Shown here one piece after another: positions 55,955-64,000 of a DNA stretch of 64,000 bases. Below the pieces are notes generated by a model. That model was not told the origin of the DNA, searched no databases, and saw only the letters and a list, made by a program, of their open reading frames with translations. Made by a program: the position numbers and the translations under genes. The stretch lies in contig JAHXIQ010000006.1 of NCBI GenBank assembly GCA_025655555.1, positions 62,001 through 126,000 on the forward strand, read 5' to 3'. The stretch comes from Candidatus Thiodiazotropha sp. (ex Myrtea sp. 'scaly one' KF741663). Lineage in GTDB: Bacteria > Pseudomonadota > Gammaproteobacteria > Chromatiales > Chromatiaceae. Positions within the stretch are counted from its first letter, which is position 1; each line of letters opens with the position of its first letter.

Positions 55955-56445
55955 AGACATGGTGGCTCACAAAGACGCCTCGGGAGCAGCTGGCACTTAT
56001 CCTGGCCGCCGCCGCCCTACTTCTGTTTCTGCTCTATCTGATGGCCTGGCAACCTTTCAGTCAGGCAGTCGAACAGAAGCGTCTGCTGGTAAAAAGCCAG
56101 CAAGCCACACTCAGCTGGATGCAAAACAATCTCACGGAAATCCAGCGCCTGAGAGGAAGTGTCGGTGCCAGTAGAAAAGCCGCCTCTAATGAAGCCCTGC
56201 TCACCCTGGTTGATAGGACCGCCAAACAGCGACAACTTCGTCAGCGGATACAACGCATCAAACCCCAGGGTGACCAAACTGTTCAACTGTGGGTCGAGCA
56301 AGTTGCATTTGATACCCTCCTGATATGGCTCGGGGAGCTGACACAGAAGTATGGTATTCAAATTGACTCACTCAATATCGATCGGCAGGAGCTACCCGGT
56401 CTGGTAAATGCCCGACTGGTACTGCAACGAGGGGGAGGCGCCTGA
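55951..56445 (+). CDS. gspM: Type II secretion assembly platform protein GspM
   Basis: A 164-residue bitopic protein with a short cytoplasmic start (MKTWWLTKTPREQLALI), one membrane helix (LAAAALLLFLLYLMAWQPF) and a periplasmic domain ending with LLIWLGELTQKYGIQIDSLNI and a short beta strand. It pairs with GspL. It overlaps both neighbours. Confidence 0.94.
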   Translation: MKTWWLTKTPREQLALILAAAALLLFLLYLMAWQPFSQAVEQKRLLVKSQQATLSWMQNNLTEIQRLRGSVGASRKAASNEALLTLVDRTAKQRQLRQRIQRIKPQGDQTVQLWVEQVAFDTLLIWLGELTQKYGIQIDSLNIDRQELPGLVNARLVLQRGGGA

Positions 56446-57200
56446 TGCGCCTACCAGCCACGATCAGCCTGGGTATCGCCAGCTACCTGCTTTTTCTCCT
56501 GCTCAATCTACCCGCGCAACAAGTACTGGGCTGGGTATCCGGTAGTGGATCGGAGATTCCACTCACGTTTGACCGACCCAGCGGGACTATCTGGTCCGGT
56601 GAGGCAGAAAAAGCCATCTATCAGAGGATGCCTCTGGGTAAGATCAAGTGGCGATTCAAACCAACCAGCCTTCTATTGGGCAGGCTAAGTTATGAAATCG
56701 AGCTGACAGATGCCGGTCAGAAGATCACCGGGACAGCACAGGCGCGATTAGGTGGCGGCTACTGGTTGGAAGAGGTTCAGGGCCTCATTCTGGCTGAAAG
56801 CATTCCCCAAATGATCGGGCAGAAGCAATTCAGTATTCGCGGCAAGGTGGACATGAATGACGTCAGCATCAGTTACGACGATGGCCGGCTGAACAGAACC
56901 GAAGGTCAGGTTCGCTGGCTGGATGCAACCATAGAGAGCCCCCTTAATCTAAAAGTGGGTGATCTACAGGCTGACCTGACGACAGATGACAACGGCACTA
57001 TCGCAGCAGAGATCAAGGACCTGAAAGGCACGACTGCAATTAAAGCAGAAGCACGTCTCAGTATTGATGGAAACTTCCAGATTGACGGCACCGTCAAACC
57101 CAGCAGCCGGACAGACCCCGGCCTGAACTCAGCACTCGGTGTCATCGGTCGAAAAAAGCCCGACGGTAGTTTCCAACTGAAATACTCCGGCAGGATCTGA
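56445..57200 (+). CDS. gspN: Type II secretion protein GspN
   Basis: A 251-residue GspN: one N-terminal helix (ATISLGIASYLLFLLLNLPA) and a periplasmic beta-rich domain with GSEIPLTFDRPSGTIWSGEAE, IKWRFKPTSLLLGRLSYEIEL and a C-terminal FQIDGTVKPSSRTDPG. GspN is optional in type II systems and its role is not settled. The first base overlaps the gspM stop. A 209-base gap separates it from gspD. Confidence 0.93.
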   Translation: MRLPATISLGIASYLLFLLLNLPAQQVLGWVSGSGSEIPLTFDRPSGTIWSGEAEKAIYQRMPLGKIKWRFKPTSLLLGRLSYEIELTDAGQKITGTAQARLGGGYWLEEVQGLILAESIPQMIGQKQFSIRGKVDMNDVSISYDDGRLNRTEGQVRWLDATIESPLNLKVGDLQADLTTDDNGTIAAEIKDLKGTTAIKAEARLSIDGNFQIDGTVKPSSRTDPGLNSALGVIGRKKPDGSFQLKYSGRI

Positions 57201-57305
57201 AATTGTGGTTTCACTTCACGCCTTACAGCGTAGTCGGTTATATAGAGTAGGCCGGTTGCCGATCATCTGCTATCATAGAAAACATTATATATTCAGCATA
57301 ACTTC

Positions 57306-57407
57306 ATGATGAATAAAGAAATTCATACCAAACAGAAAGTCGCGCCGAAAAACATCCGGCCGGGTGCAGCTGCATTGCGCTGTGGTATTACAGGAGAGCA
57401 TACTTAA
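57306..57407 (+). other. Possible 33-codon leader ORF before gspD
   Basis: ATG 57306 (or 57309) to TAA 57405-57407 encodes MMNKEIHTKQKVAPKNIR, then PGAAALRCGITGEHT. Its stop lies two bases before the gspD start, and the gspD Shine-Dalgarno (GGAGAG) is inside it, so it could couple translation. No ribosome-binding site of its own is clear. It could equally be chance. Confidence 0.25.
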
Positions 57408-57409
57408 TT

Positions 57410-59404
57410 ATGCGTGCATTCAAGGATTCTGCTGCTGGTTATTGCGCAAAGGAACGTCGCACCTCGAGGCACTTTTTCGCCAGCTTTTTGCTTATCGTCA
57501 GTCTCTTCTGCTCAACCTTACAGGCTGAACAGATTACGTTGAATCTCAACAATGCCGACATCGAGGCGCTGATCAAAACCGTCTCAGAGCATACCGGTAA
57601 AAACTTCGTCATAGACCCCAGGGTCAAAGGAAAGGTCACGGTCATCTCGGCTCACCCGATGGATCGTGACGAATTCTATCAGGTCTTCCTCTCTATCCTG
57701 GAAGTCCATGGCTTCTCCACCATTCCCAGCGAAGGCCTGATCAAGATCGTGCCGAACGTCAAGGCTAAACAGACCGGCATCCCGACCATCAGCGGTATCA
57801 GCAAGCTGCCTGGGGATCAGGTAGTGACCCGTATCATCCAGGTGCAAAACGTGACCGCCGCACAACTGGTGCCCATCCTGCGACCGTTGATTCCCCAGGA
57901 GGGACACCTGGCTGCCTACCCTGCCACCAATGTCCTCATTATTTCTGACCGGCGGCAGAATGTAGATCGGCTGCTGAAGATCATCAAGGAGATCGATCAG
58001 GTCAGTGACAGTTCCATCGAGGTAGTTACACTTCAGCACGCCTCCGCCGCCGAGGTAGTGCGCATTCTCAACGGCCTGCAGGCACCAGCGACTGCCAAAG
58101 GTGGTGGCGCCACCCCAGTCAAACTGGTCGCTGACGAACGCACCAACAGTATTCTGATCAGTGGAGATCCCACCACACGCCTACGCTCCAAGGTAGTCAT
58201 AAAACATCTCGACACCCCATTCGACAATGCCGGCAACGCTCAGGTCATCTACCTTAAATATGCCAATGCCGAAGACCTGGTGAGCGTACTGACCGGTGTC
58301 AGCGAAAGCATGGATCAGAGCAAGCAGGCAGGCACGAAGGCAAGCAAGCCCCAGACTCCCATCAATATTCAGGCTGATGAGGCTTCCAATGCGCTGATTA
58401 TCACAGCCCCGCCGGATCTATTCCGCTCTCTCGAAGCGATTATTCGCAAGCTGGATATCAGACGTGCACAGGTGCTGGTTGAGGCCATCATCGCCGAAGT
58501 CTCTTACGACAAGGCGAAAAAACTGGGGGTGCAGTGGATTGTAGACGGCACACCGGACGGTTCAGGTCCTGTCGGTGTGATCAACCTGGGATCACCTTCC
58601 ATCACTGACATCGCCACTGCCGCTGCAGCAGGTACCGGAGTCTCATTGGGATCAGGCACCTTGATCGGTGCCGGTAAATTCGACAGTACATCCGTTAACT
58701 TCGCAGCGTTGGTCCAAGCGCTGGAGAGCGACAGTAAATCCAATGTACTCTCCACACCGAGCCTGATGACACTGGATAATCAGGAAGCGGAGATTGTAAT
58801 CGGTCAGAACGTCCCCTTTATCACCGGTTCGTTCACATCCACCGGTGGTACCAGTAGCTCCGTGAATCCGTTTCAGACCGTACAGCGGGAAGATGTAGGC
58901 CTGACATTACGCGTTAAGCCCCAGATCAATGAAGGCAATGCCGTCCAGCTTGAAATTGAGCAGGAGGTTTCAAGTCTCGTCACTACAGCCATCGCCGGCG
59001 CCAGCGATATTGTTACCAATAAGCGCACCATCAAGACTGTGGTCATGGTAGAGGATGGTAACACCATCGTTTTAGGTGGTTTGATTGATGAAAATCTCCA
59101 ACAGGTAGAGGAGAAGGTACCGCTACTCGGTGATATACCCTTGTTGGGTGCACTCTTCCGCTCTACCTCCACTACCAAACTGAAACGTAACCTGATGGTC
59201 TTTTTGCGACCAGTCATCTTACGAGATGCCGCGACTAATACCCAGATCGCCAGCTCCAAGTACAACTTCTTCCGTGCTGAGCAGGTAGACATGAAGCAGG
59301 AGGGCGTCAATCTGATGGATGATGAGGAGACCCCAATACTCCCAGCTCGCTTTAACACATTGTTACCGCCGTTCGACGACCTTCCCGCAGACAACGATCT
59401 CTGA
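57410..59404 (+). CDS. gspD: Type II secretion outer-membrane secretin GspD
   Basis: A 664-residue secretin. A basic N-terminus and signal peptide (FFASFLLIVSLFCSTLQA) is followed by N0 (ITLNLNNADIEALIKTVSEHTGKNF), N1-N3 repeats, and the secretin core (about 360-610) with VLVEAIIAEVSYDKAKKLGVQW, NVLSTPSLMTLDNQEAEIVIGQ and VPLLGDIPLLGALFRS. It forms the outer-membrane channel. A Gly/Ser-rich gate region (about 420-435 and 480) is typical. The gene carries its own good ribosome-binding site and may have its own promoter after the gap. Confidence 0.97.
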   Translation: MRAFKDSAAGYCAKERRTSRHFFASFLLIVSLFCSTLQAEQITLNLNNADIEALIKTVSEHTGKNFVIDPRVKGKVTVISAHPMDRDEFYQVFLSILEVHGFSTIPSEGLIKIVPNVKAKQTGIPTISGISKLPGDQVVTRIIQVQNVTAAQLVPILRPLIPQEGHLAAYPATNVLIISDRRQNVDRLLKIIKEIDQVSDSSIEVVTLQHASAAEVVRILNGLQAPATAKGGGATPVKLVADERTNSILISGDPTTRLRSKVVIKHLDTPFDNAGNAQVIYLKYANAEDLVSVLTGVSESMDQSKQAGTKASKPQTPINIQADEASNALIITAPPDLFRSLEAIIRKLDIRRAQVLVEAIIAEVSYDKAKKLGVQWIVDGTPDGSGPVGVINLGSPSITDIATAAAAGTGVSLGSGTLIGAGKFDSTSVNFAALVQALESDSKSNVLSTPSLMTLDNQEAEIVIGQNVPFITGSFTSTGGTSSSVNPFQTVQREDVGLTLRVKPQINEGNAVQLEIEQEVSSLVTTAIAGASDIVTNKRTIKTVVMVEDGNTIVLGGLIDENLQQVEEKVPLLGDIPLLGALFRSTSTTKLKRNLMVFLRPVILRDAATNTQIASSKYNFFRAEQVDMKQEGVNLMDDEETPILPARFNTLLPPFDDLPADNDL

Positions 59405-59438
59405 TGCCTGCGAGATCAACAGACACATATCCTCAAAC

Positions 59439-60968
59439 ATGACCGACACGCCGGTATCCGATACAACAGAAGCTGAAGCTGAAGATCAATATCATACGGG
59501 TCAGCTACCCTACGCCTTTGCCCGCCGGCATGGTGTGGTTGTATTACGGGATGAGGAAAACGAGACTTACCAACTGCTCCATAAGCCAGGAATTCCGCTA
59601 ACCATTTTTAGCGAGATACACCGTCTGATCGGGCATCCCATGCAGCTTCAACAGGTGGATAGCGAAACCCTGGAGAAGCAACTCTCGCTGATCTATGAAT
59701 CAGGTTCGAAGCAGTCTTCTCAGATCATGGAGACCATGGGCGACGATATCGATCTGGATCATGCTGCCCGCGCACTCAATCAGCCCGAAGACCTGCTTGA
59801 AAGTGACGACGATGCTCCGATCATCCGGCTCATCAACGCACTCTTCACTGAGGCAATCAAGGAGCAGGCGTCAGATATCCACATCGAACCCTATGAGAAT
59901 AGACTGGTTGTCCGCTTTCGCGTGGATGGCGTGCTCAGGGAAGTTTTGACACCACCCCGCACCGCGGCGCCTTTTCTCGTCTCCCGTATCAAGGTTATGG
60001 CTCAACTGGACATCGCGGAGAAGCGGATCCCGCAGGATGGCAGAATCTCTCTCAAAGTAGGCAATCGTCCGGTGGATGTTCGTGTCTCCACCCTGCCCTC
60101 AAGTTATGGTGAACGGGTAGTGCTCAGACTGCTCGACAAGCAGGCAGGCAGGCTCGACCTGGAACAACTCGGTATGTCGAGGCGGTTGTTGGAGCAGGTC
60201 GATCCCGGCGTCATCAAGCGACCACATGGAATTTTTCTGGTCACCGGGCCTACCGGTTCGGGTAAGACCACAACACTCTATGCCGCGCTCAGCAGACTCA
60301 ACACCCAGAGCCGTAATATTGTTACAGTCGAGGATCCCATTGAGTACTTTCTCGATGGCATTGGACAAACCCAAGTCAACAACAAGGTCGATCTGACTTT
60401 TGCCCGTGGACTGCGCGCCATCCTCCGCCAGGACCCTGATGTGGTCATGGTTGGTGAGATACGCGACCTGGAAACGGCCCAGATCGCCGTTCAAGCCAGT
60501 TTGACAGGCCATCTCGTCATGTCGAGCCTGCACACCAATACGGCCATCGGCAGTATCACCCGCTTGCGCGACATGGGGGTTGAGCCTTTTCTGCTCTCCT
60601 CAAGTCTCATCGGCGTACTGGCCCAACGTCTGGTTCGGACACTTTGCCCTCATTGTAAAAAACCGGCGCCCGCCAGCGAGGGCGAATTGACTCTGCTTGA
60701 GAAACCGGCCGATAGCGAACTGACCCTCTACTCAGCTGTCGGCTGCGAAAAGTGTCACAATCACGGCTACCTTGGCCGTACGGGTATCTACGAACTTATC
60801 ACCATCGACGAGACCCTGCGCAATTTGATCCATCAGGGCGCGGGGGAAGACACGATGTTGCTTCACGCCAGACAATCCAGTAGCAGCATCCGACAGGATG
60901 GTATGCAGCGTGTCATTGAAGGTGTCACCACCATTGATGAAATCATCCGTGTCACCCAGGAGGGGTAA
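59439..60968 (+). CDS. gspE: Type II secretion ATPase GspE
   Basis: A 509-residue cytoplasmic ATPase. The N-terminal domain (about 1-110) binds GspL. The core has Walker A TGPTGSGKTTTLYAAL, the Asp box, Walker B RQDPDVVMVGEIRD and the His box LVMSSLHTNTAIGS. The zinc-binding C-x2-C pairs typical of GspE are present (CPHCKKPAP and CEKCHNHG). It powers pseudopilus assembly. ATG 59439 is chosen 35 bases after the gspD stop, since earlier starts overlap gspD heavily. Confidence 0.97.
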   Translation: MTDTPVSDTTEAEAEDQYHTGQLPYAFARRHGVVVLRDEENETYQLLHKPGIPLTIFSEIHRLIGHPMQLQQVDSETLEKQLSLIYESGSKQSSQIMETMGDDIDLDHAARALNQPEDLLESDDDAPIIRLINALFTEAIKEQASDIHIEPYENRLVVRFRVDGVLREVLTPPRTAAPFLVSRIKVMAQLDIAEKRIPQDGRISLKVGNRPVDVRVSTLPSSYGERVVLRLLDKQAGRLDLEQLGMSRRLLEQVDPGVIKRPHGIFLVTGPTGSGKTTTLYAALSRLNTQSRNIVTVEDPIEYFLDGIGQTQVNNKVDLTFARGLRAILRQDPDVVMVGEIRDLETAQIAVQASLTGHLVMSSLHTNTAIGSITRLRDMGVEPFLLSSSLIGVLAQRLVRTLCPHCKKPAPASEGELTLLEKPADSELTLYSAVGCEKCHNHGYLGRTGIYELITIDETLRNLIHQGAGEDTMLLHARQSSSSIRQDGMQRVIEGVTTIDEIIRVTQEG

Positions 60969-60974
60969 CAAGTC

Positions 60975-62186
60975 GTGGATGCGTTTGAATACCTTGCGCT
61001 CGATCCCACCGGTAAAGAACGCCGTGGTGTACTTGAAGGCGATAGTCCGCGTCAGGTTCGTCAACAATTAAGAGAATCAGGCCTGACGCCCCTCTCGGTC
61101 GATTCTGCCGGAGGCAAAACAGCAGAACGTAAAAGAGGCCTGTTTCAAAAGCGTATCAACGCCATGGAACTGGCCCTCATCACGCGACAGATGGCGACAT
61201 TACTGCGCTCCGGTCTACCGCTGGAGCACGTCTTGAAAACCACCGCACAGCAGACTGAGAAGAGGCACGTGGAGCGGACTCTGCTGGCCGTCCGCGCCAA
61301 GGTTCTCGAGGGTCGCAGTCTGGCCGACGGTCTGAGTGAGTTCCAGAAGACCTTTCCCGAGCTCTACATCAAGACTGTCGATTCCGGTGAGGAATCAGGG
61401 CACCTGGACGTAGTGCTCGAACGCTTGGCGGACTATACGGAACAACGGCAACAACTCCGGCAGAAGACGATTTTCGCCCTCTTCTATCCAGCCCTATTAA
61501 GCATTGTCTCGCTGCTCATTGTAGGCGGGCTGCTGACCTATATCGTGCCTGAAGTCACTCGCGTGTTCGACAACATGTCAGCTGAGCTACCGTGGATCAC
61601 CCGGGCTTTGATGGCTACCAGTGACGCCTTTCGCGCCTATGGCATACCGATACTCCTAGGCGTGCTTATGCTCGGACTCTTTGTCAGCTACCTGCTGAAA
61701 CGTCCCGGACCTAAATTTGCCTGGCATCGATTCCTGCTCAGACTGCCATTGGCCGGCCGGCTGATCCGTACCGCCAACGCCGCCCGCTTTTCTAGAACCT
61801 TAAGTATCATGGCTGCCAGTAGTGTGCCTATCCTCGATGCCTTGCATATCGCCTCTCAGGTCCTCACCAATCTCCCTATGAGACAAGCTGTCGAGGAGGC
61901 GGCCTCTCGGGTACGGGAAGGAACCAGCCTCTATCGCGCACTGGAAAAGACCGGCTATTTTCCGCCCATGACATTGAGCCTGCTCGCCAGTGGCGAAGCG
62001 AGCGGCAATCTTGAAGGAATGCTGGAGCGCTCGGCCGATATTCAGGAGCGAGAGATCGAAACACTGGTCTCCACTATTCAGGGACTTTTCGAGCCGATTC
62101 TCATTCTGATTATGGGGGGTATTGTAATGATCATCGTTTTGGCCATACTGCTACCCATCTTTGATCTCAACCAATTGATAGGCTGA
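60975..62186 (+). CDS. gspF: Type II secretion inner-membrane platform protein GspF
   Basis: A 403-residue polytopic protein, starting with GTG (VDAFEYLALDPTGKE). Two homologous T2SSF domains are seen: one around LITRQMATLLRSGLPLEHVL and one around RFSRTLSIMAASSVPILDAL, with membrane helices at about 170-200, 220-240 and 375-400. It is the central platform protein. It begins 6 bases after gspE. Confidence 0.97.
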   Translation: MDAFEYLALDPTGKERRGVLEGDSPRQVRQQLRESGLTPLSVDSAGGKTAERKRGLFQKRINAMELALITRQMATLLRSGLPLEHVLKTTAQQTEKRHVERTLLAVRAKVLEGRSLADGLSEFQKTFPELYIKTVDSGEESGHLDVVLERLADYTEQRQQLRQKTIFALFYPALLSIVSLLIVGGLLTYIVPEVTRVFDNMSAELPWITRALMATSDAFRAYGIPILLGVLMLGLFVSYLLKRPGPKFAWHRFLLRLPLAGRLIRTANAARFSRTLSIMAASSVPILDALHIASQVLTNLPMRQAVEEAASRVREGTSLYRALEKTGYFPPMTLSLLASGEASGNLEGMLERSADIQEREIETLVSTIQGLFEPILILIMGGIVMIIVLAILLPIFDLNQLIG

Positions 62187-62190
62187 CACC

Positions 62191-62532
62191 ATGCCCAAGC
62201 GTTCACCCTTCCACAGTATTATTTTCATGACCGGCCTGCTCATTGTCACCCTCTTAGCAAGCGGTTGTTCTACTACTCCGAAGAGTGACCAACCAGAAGA
62301 CCCTCAAGCAATCATGGAACAAGCCCACAAGGCTTACGCCAGTCAGGATTACAAGAGAGTTTTCCAGCTGGTATTTCCGTTGGCGGCTGCGGGGAATGAT
62401 CAGGCCCAATACACCTTGGGTTACCTATATTTCCATGGATTAGGTATTGAAAAGAGTGAGCGCCAGGCAATGAACTGGATCCAGCGTGCTGCCGCTCAGG
62501 GAAATAAGAAGGCGTTACATGCTTTGAAATAG
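62191..62532 (+). CDS. Sel1/TPR-type small lipoprotein
   Basis: A 113-residue lipoprotein: signal peptide with lipobox (LIVTLLASGC, Cys near residue 26), a short linker, then helical repeats AHKAYASQDYKRVFQLVFPLA and the Sel1 repeat AAAGNDQAQYTLGYLYFHGLG. It starts 4 bases after gspF and so belongs to the gsp operon, although it is not a standard Gsp component. It could act as a pilotin-like or assembly factor for the secretin, but this is inference; the missing gspS makes it worth checking. Confidence 0.85.
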   Translation: MPKRSPFHSIIFMTGLLIVTLLASGCSTTPKSDQPEDPQAIMEQAHKAYASQDYKRVFQLVFPLAAAGNDQAQYTLGYLYFHGLGIEKSERQAMNWIQRAAAQGNKKALHALK

Positions 62533-62560
62533 ATCTACACAGGTGCCTTTCTTTGTACGA

Positions 62561-63319
62561 TTACGAGGTTACGGCTTTTTTGAACCCTAGCAGAGATTTG
62601 GTCAGCAACCAGATAAAACTGAGGTTGGTGAAAAGATAACGCTTCCAGAGTCGACCTGGCTCCTGCTTGACCCGATAGAGCCATTCGAGTCCCAACTTCT
62701 GCCAACTCTCAGGTGCTCGTTCCACTTTTCCTGCGTAGACATCGAAAGAACCGCCAACGCCGTGGCAGACCGGCACATCCATATACGCCATCCACTTCGC
62801 GAGAAAACGCTCTTTTTTAGGCGATGTCATGGCCACAAGCAGAATATCAGCCTTGGAATTTTTGACCGCATCAGCAACCGACTGGGCTTCATCTTCTGAA
62901 TAGTAGCCATGGTGTCTGCCGGCCAGTGTCAGCCCTGGATAATCTCTCGCGATATTCTCTTCAACTGTTTTTGAAATCTCTTCTGTAGCGCCCAGGCAAT
63001 AGACCCTGTAGCCACGCTCGTTTCCCCGCTCAAACATGCCGAACATGATATCGATACCGGCAACCCGTTCGGGCAGCGGTGTACGCAGTAAGCGACTGGC
63101 CCAAACCACGGCGGCACCATCGGCAAGAATTATATCGGATGAGAGGACAGCTTCCCTCAGGGAAGGGTCCTTATCCATATTGACTACCTTGGCTGCATTA
63201 ATGACACCGATTTGGAGTGGCGTTTTTGTTTGGATGGCCTCATCCACTTGATCGAGTGCCTCAGACATCGTCAACGCTTCGACAGGAATACCAAATAAAT
63301 TAACCACTTTCTTGTTCAT
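62561..63319 (-). CDS. WecG/TagA/CpsF-family glycosyltransferase
   Basis: A 252-residue membrane-associated glycosyltransferase of the GT26 family, which adds a sugar (such as ManNAcA or ManNAc) to a lipid-linked precursor. Family blocks are INAAKVVNMDKDPSLREAVLSS, DIILADGAAVVWASRLL, LGATEEISKTVEENIARDYPG and FDVYAGKVERAPESWQKLGLEWLYRV. It lies 33 bases after a sugar transferase gene on the minus strand and the two should form an exopolysaccharide operon that continues past the right edge. Confidence 0.93.
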   Translation of the reverse strand: MNKKVVNLFGIPVEALTMSEALDQVDEAIQTKTPLQIGVINAAKVVNMDKDPSLREAVLSSDIILADGAAVVWASRLLRTPLPERVAGIDIMFGMFERGNERGYRVYCLGATEEISKTVEENIARDYPGLTLAGRHHGYYSEDEAQSVADAVKNSKADILLVAMTSPKKERFLAKWMAYMDVPVCHGVGGSFDVYAGKVERAPESWQKLGLEWLYRVKQEPGRLWKRYLFTNLSFIWLLTKSLLGFKKAVTS

Positions 63320-63352
63320 TCTTCTTTTCTCATCAATGCCTGTGCTGTGTCG

Positions 63353-64000
63353 TTACACAGCTCCGCTTCCCTTCAATACAACCGGTATCGTCAAAAACAG
63401 AATCTTTAAATCCATCCACAAGTTCCACTCATCGATATACTTCAAATCAAGTTCCAACCATTTCTCGAATGAGAGGTTACTGCGTCCTGATATCTGCCAG
63501 ATACAAGTCAAGCCAGGTTTTACACTAAACCGTTTGCGTTGTATGCCCCGGTCGAAAAGCTCCACATCACGCTGGGACATGGGCCTGGGACCAACCAGAC
63601 TCATATGCCCTCGAATCACATTCAGTAATTGAGGCAGCTCATCCAGACTGGTTTTTCGAATAAAGTGTCCAACCGAGGTAATTCTTGGATCTTTAGCGAT
63701 CTTGAAATTTGGCCCTTCAGCCTCATTCAGGTGCTCGATCTCTTTGAGTTTTGCCTCAGCATCCACAACCATAGAGCGAAACTTCAACATGGGAAACAGG
63801 CGTTTGCGCAATCCAACCCGTTCCTGCACAAAAAAGATCGGTCCGCCGTCATCGATTTTGATCGCCAAGGCAATCAGTCCCATCAGCGGCAATATGAGAG
63901 GCATGGCTGCCAGTACAATAGCCAGATCCATGAGCCTTTTAATCAGCAGCATCTTTTCATTTTGCGCTACCGGATCGAAAGTCAGCAGTGGTATACCATC
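63353..64000 (-). CDS. Polyprenyl-phosphate sugar transferase, 5' end cut by window
   Basis: The frame stays open to the window edge: upstream of ATG 63952 it reads DGIPLLTFDPVAQNEK, so the real protein is longer and only its C-terminal 215 residues are visible. The visible part is the bacterial sugar transferase domain (WcaJ/EpsB/PglC type): one helix (IVLAAMPLILPLMGLIALAI), then VQERVGLRKRLFPMLKFRSM, the catalytic DEL (SLDELPQLLNVIRGHMSLVG) and PRP, followed by KPGLTCIWQISGRSNLSFE. It starts lipid-linked repeat units by moving a sugar-phosphate onto undecaprenyl phosphate. A CoA-binding-like N-terminal domain probably lies outside the window. Confidence 0.9.
   Translation of the reverse strand, partial: DGIPLLTFDPVAQNEKMLLIKRLMDLAIVLAAMPLILPLMGLIALAIKIDDGGPIFFVQERVGLRKRLFPMLKFRSMVVDAEAKLKEIEHLNEAEGPNFKIAKDPRITSVGHFIRKTSLDELPQLLNVIRGHMSLVGPRPMSQRDVELFDRGIQRKRFSVKPGLTCIWQISGRSNLSFEKWLELDLKYIDEWNLWMDLKILFLTIPVVLKGSGAV

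Noticed and set aside
59439-59800. c-di-GMP-binding MshE-N motif in GspE
   Set aside because: The RLGxx..LxxxLxxQ pattern is not seen in the N-terminal domain.

Overview
This 64 kb window looks like chromosome of a free-living or symbiotic gammaproteobacterium of the sulfur-oxidising Chromatiales/Sedimenticola/Thiodiazotropha type. The evidence is the gammaproteobacterial gene order infA-clpA-clpS-cspD-icd and rluE-mnmA-hflD-purB, plus a Sat-type ATP sulfurylase, a beta-carbonic anhydrase, split-subunit transhydrogenase and an exosortase A (XrtA) locus. Base composition looks close to 50% GC by eye and fairly even. I see no insertion sequences, phage genes, CRISPR array, rRNA or tRNA. The genus-level placement is inference.

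Left part (1-21 kb). A tightly overlapping six-gene operon (3-4103; first gene cut by the edge) couples a periplasmic beta-domain protein, a NapH-like polyferredoxin, a CcdA/SafE-like membrane protein with conserved cysteines and a complete ExbB-ExbD-TonB set. It resembles a redox-assisted TonB uptake module. Then come infA, clpA, clpS, cspD and icd, a diguanylate cyclase, and the tRNA/rRNA modification genes rluE and mnmA with hflD. A lipoprotein with LEA-like repeats and an unknown gene precede purB. These are followed by the ribosomal oxygenase roxA with a GNAT gene and a PLD-like gene, an ADP-ribose pyrophosphatase, an AlkD-like gene, a small membrane protein and a carbonic anhydrase.

Middle (21-44 kb). 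A short transcription unit with its own promoter, a 42-codon ORF and a terminator faces sat. Next is recC-recB-recD. A c-di-GMP-flavoured stretch follows (HDOD protein, 73-aa protein, DUF1631 protein, PilZ protein), then a lytic transglycosylase, a YchJ-like SEC-C protein, a possible structured RNA downstream of hrpA, hrpA itself and the three-subunit pntAA-pntAB-pntB transhydrogenase.

Right part (44-64 kb). A compact leftward operon, prsK-prsR-xrtA/epsI-epsE-tyrosine kinase, combines regulation, protein sorting and polysaccharide export. Divergent from it is a type II secretion operon in the order gspG-H-I-J-K-L-M-N-D-E-F, ending with a Sel1-like lipoprotein. Beyond that, two leftward exopolysaccharide genes appear: a WecG/TagA glycosyltransferase and a polyprenyl-phosphate sugar transferase cut by the window edge. 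The type II secretion genes therefore sit between two blocks of exopolysaccharide/exosortase genes.

The best candidates for something undescribed are the redox-TonB operon, the 42-aa transcription unit next to sat, the structured RNA after hrpA, the DUF1631-PilZ pair, and the nesting of a type II secretion operon in an XrtA/exopolysaccharide region. No obviously new defence or mobile system is present.
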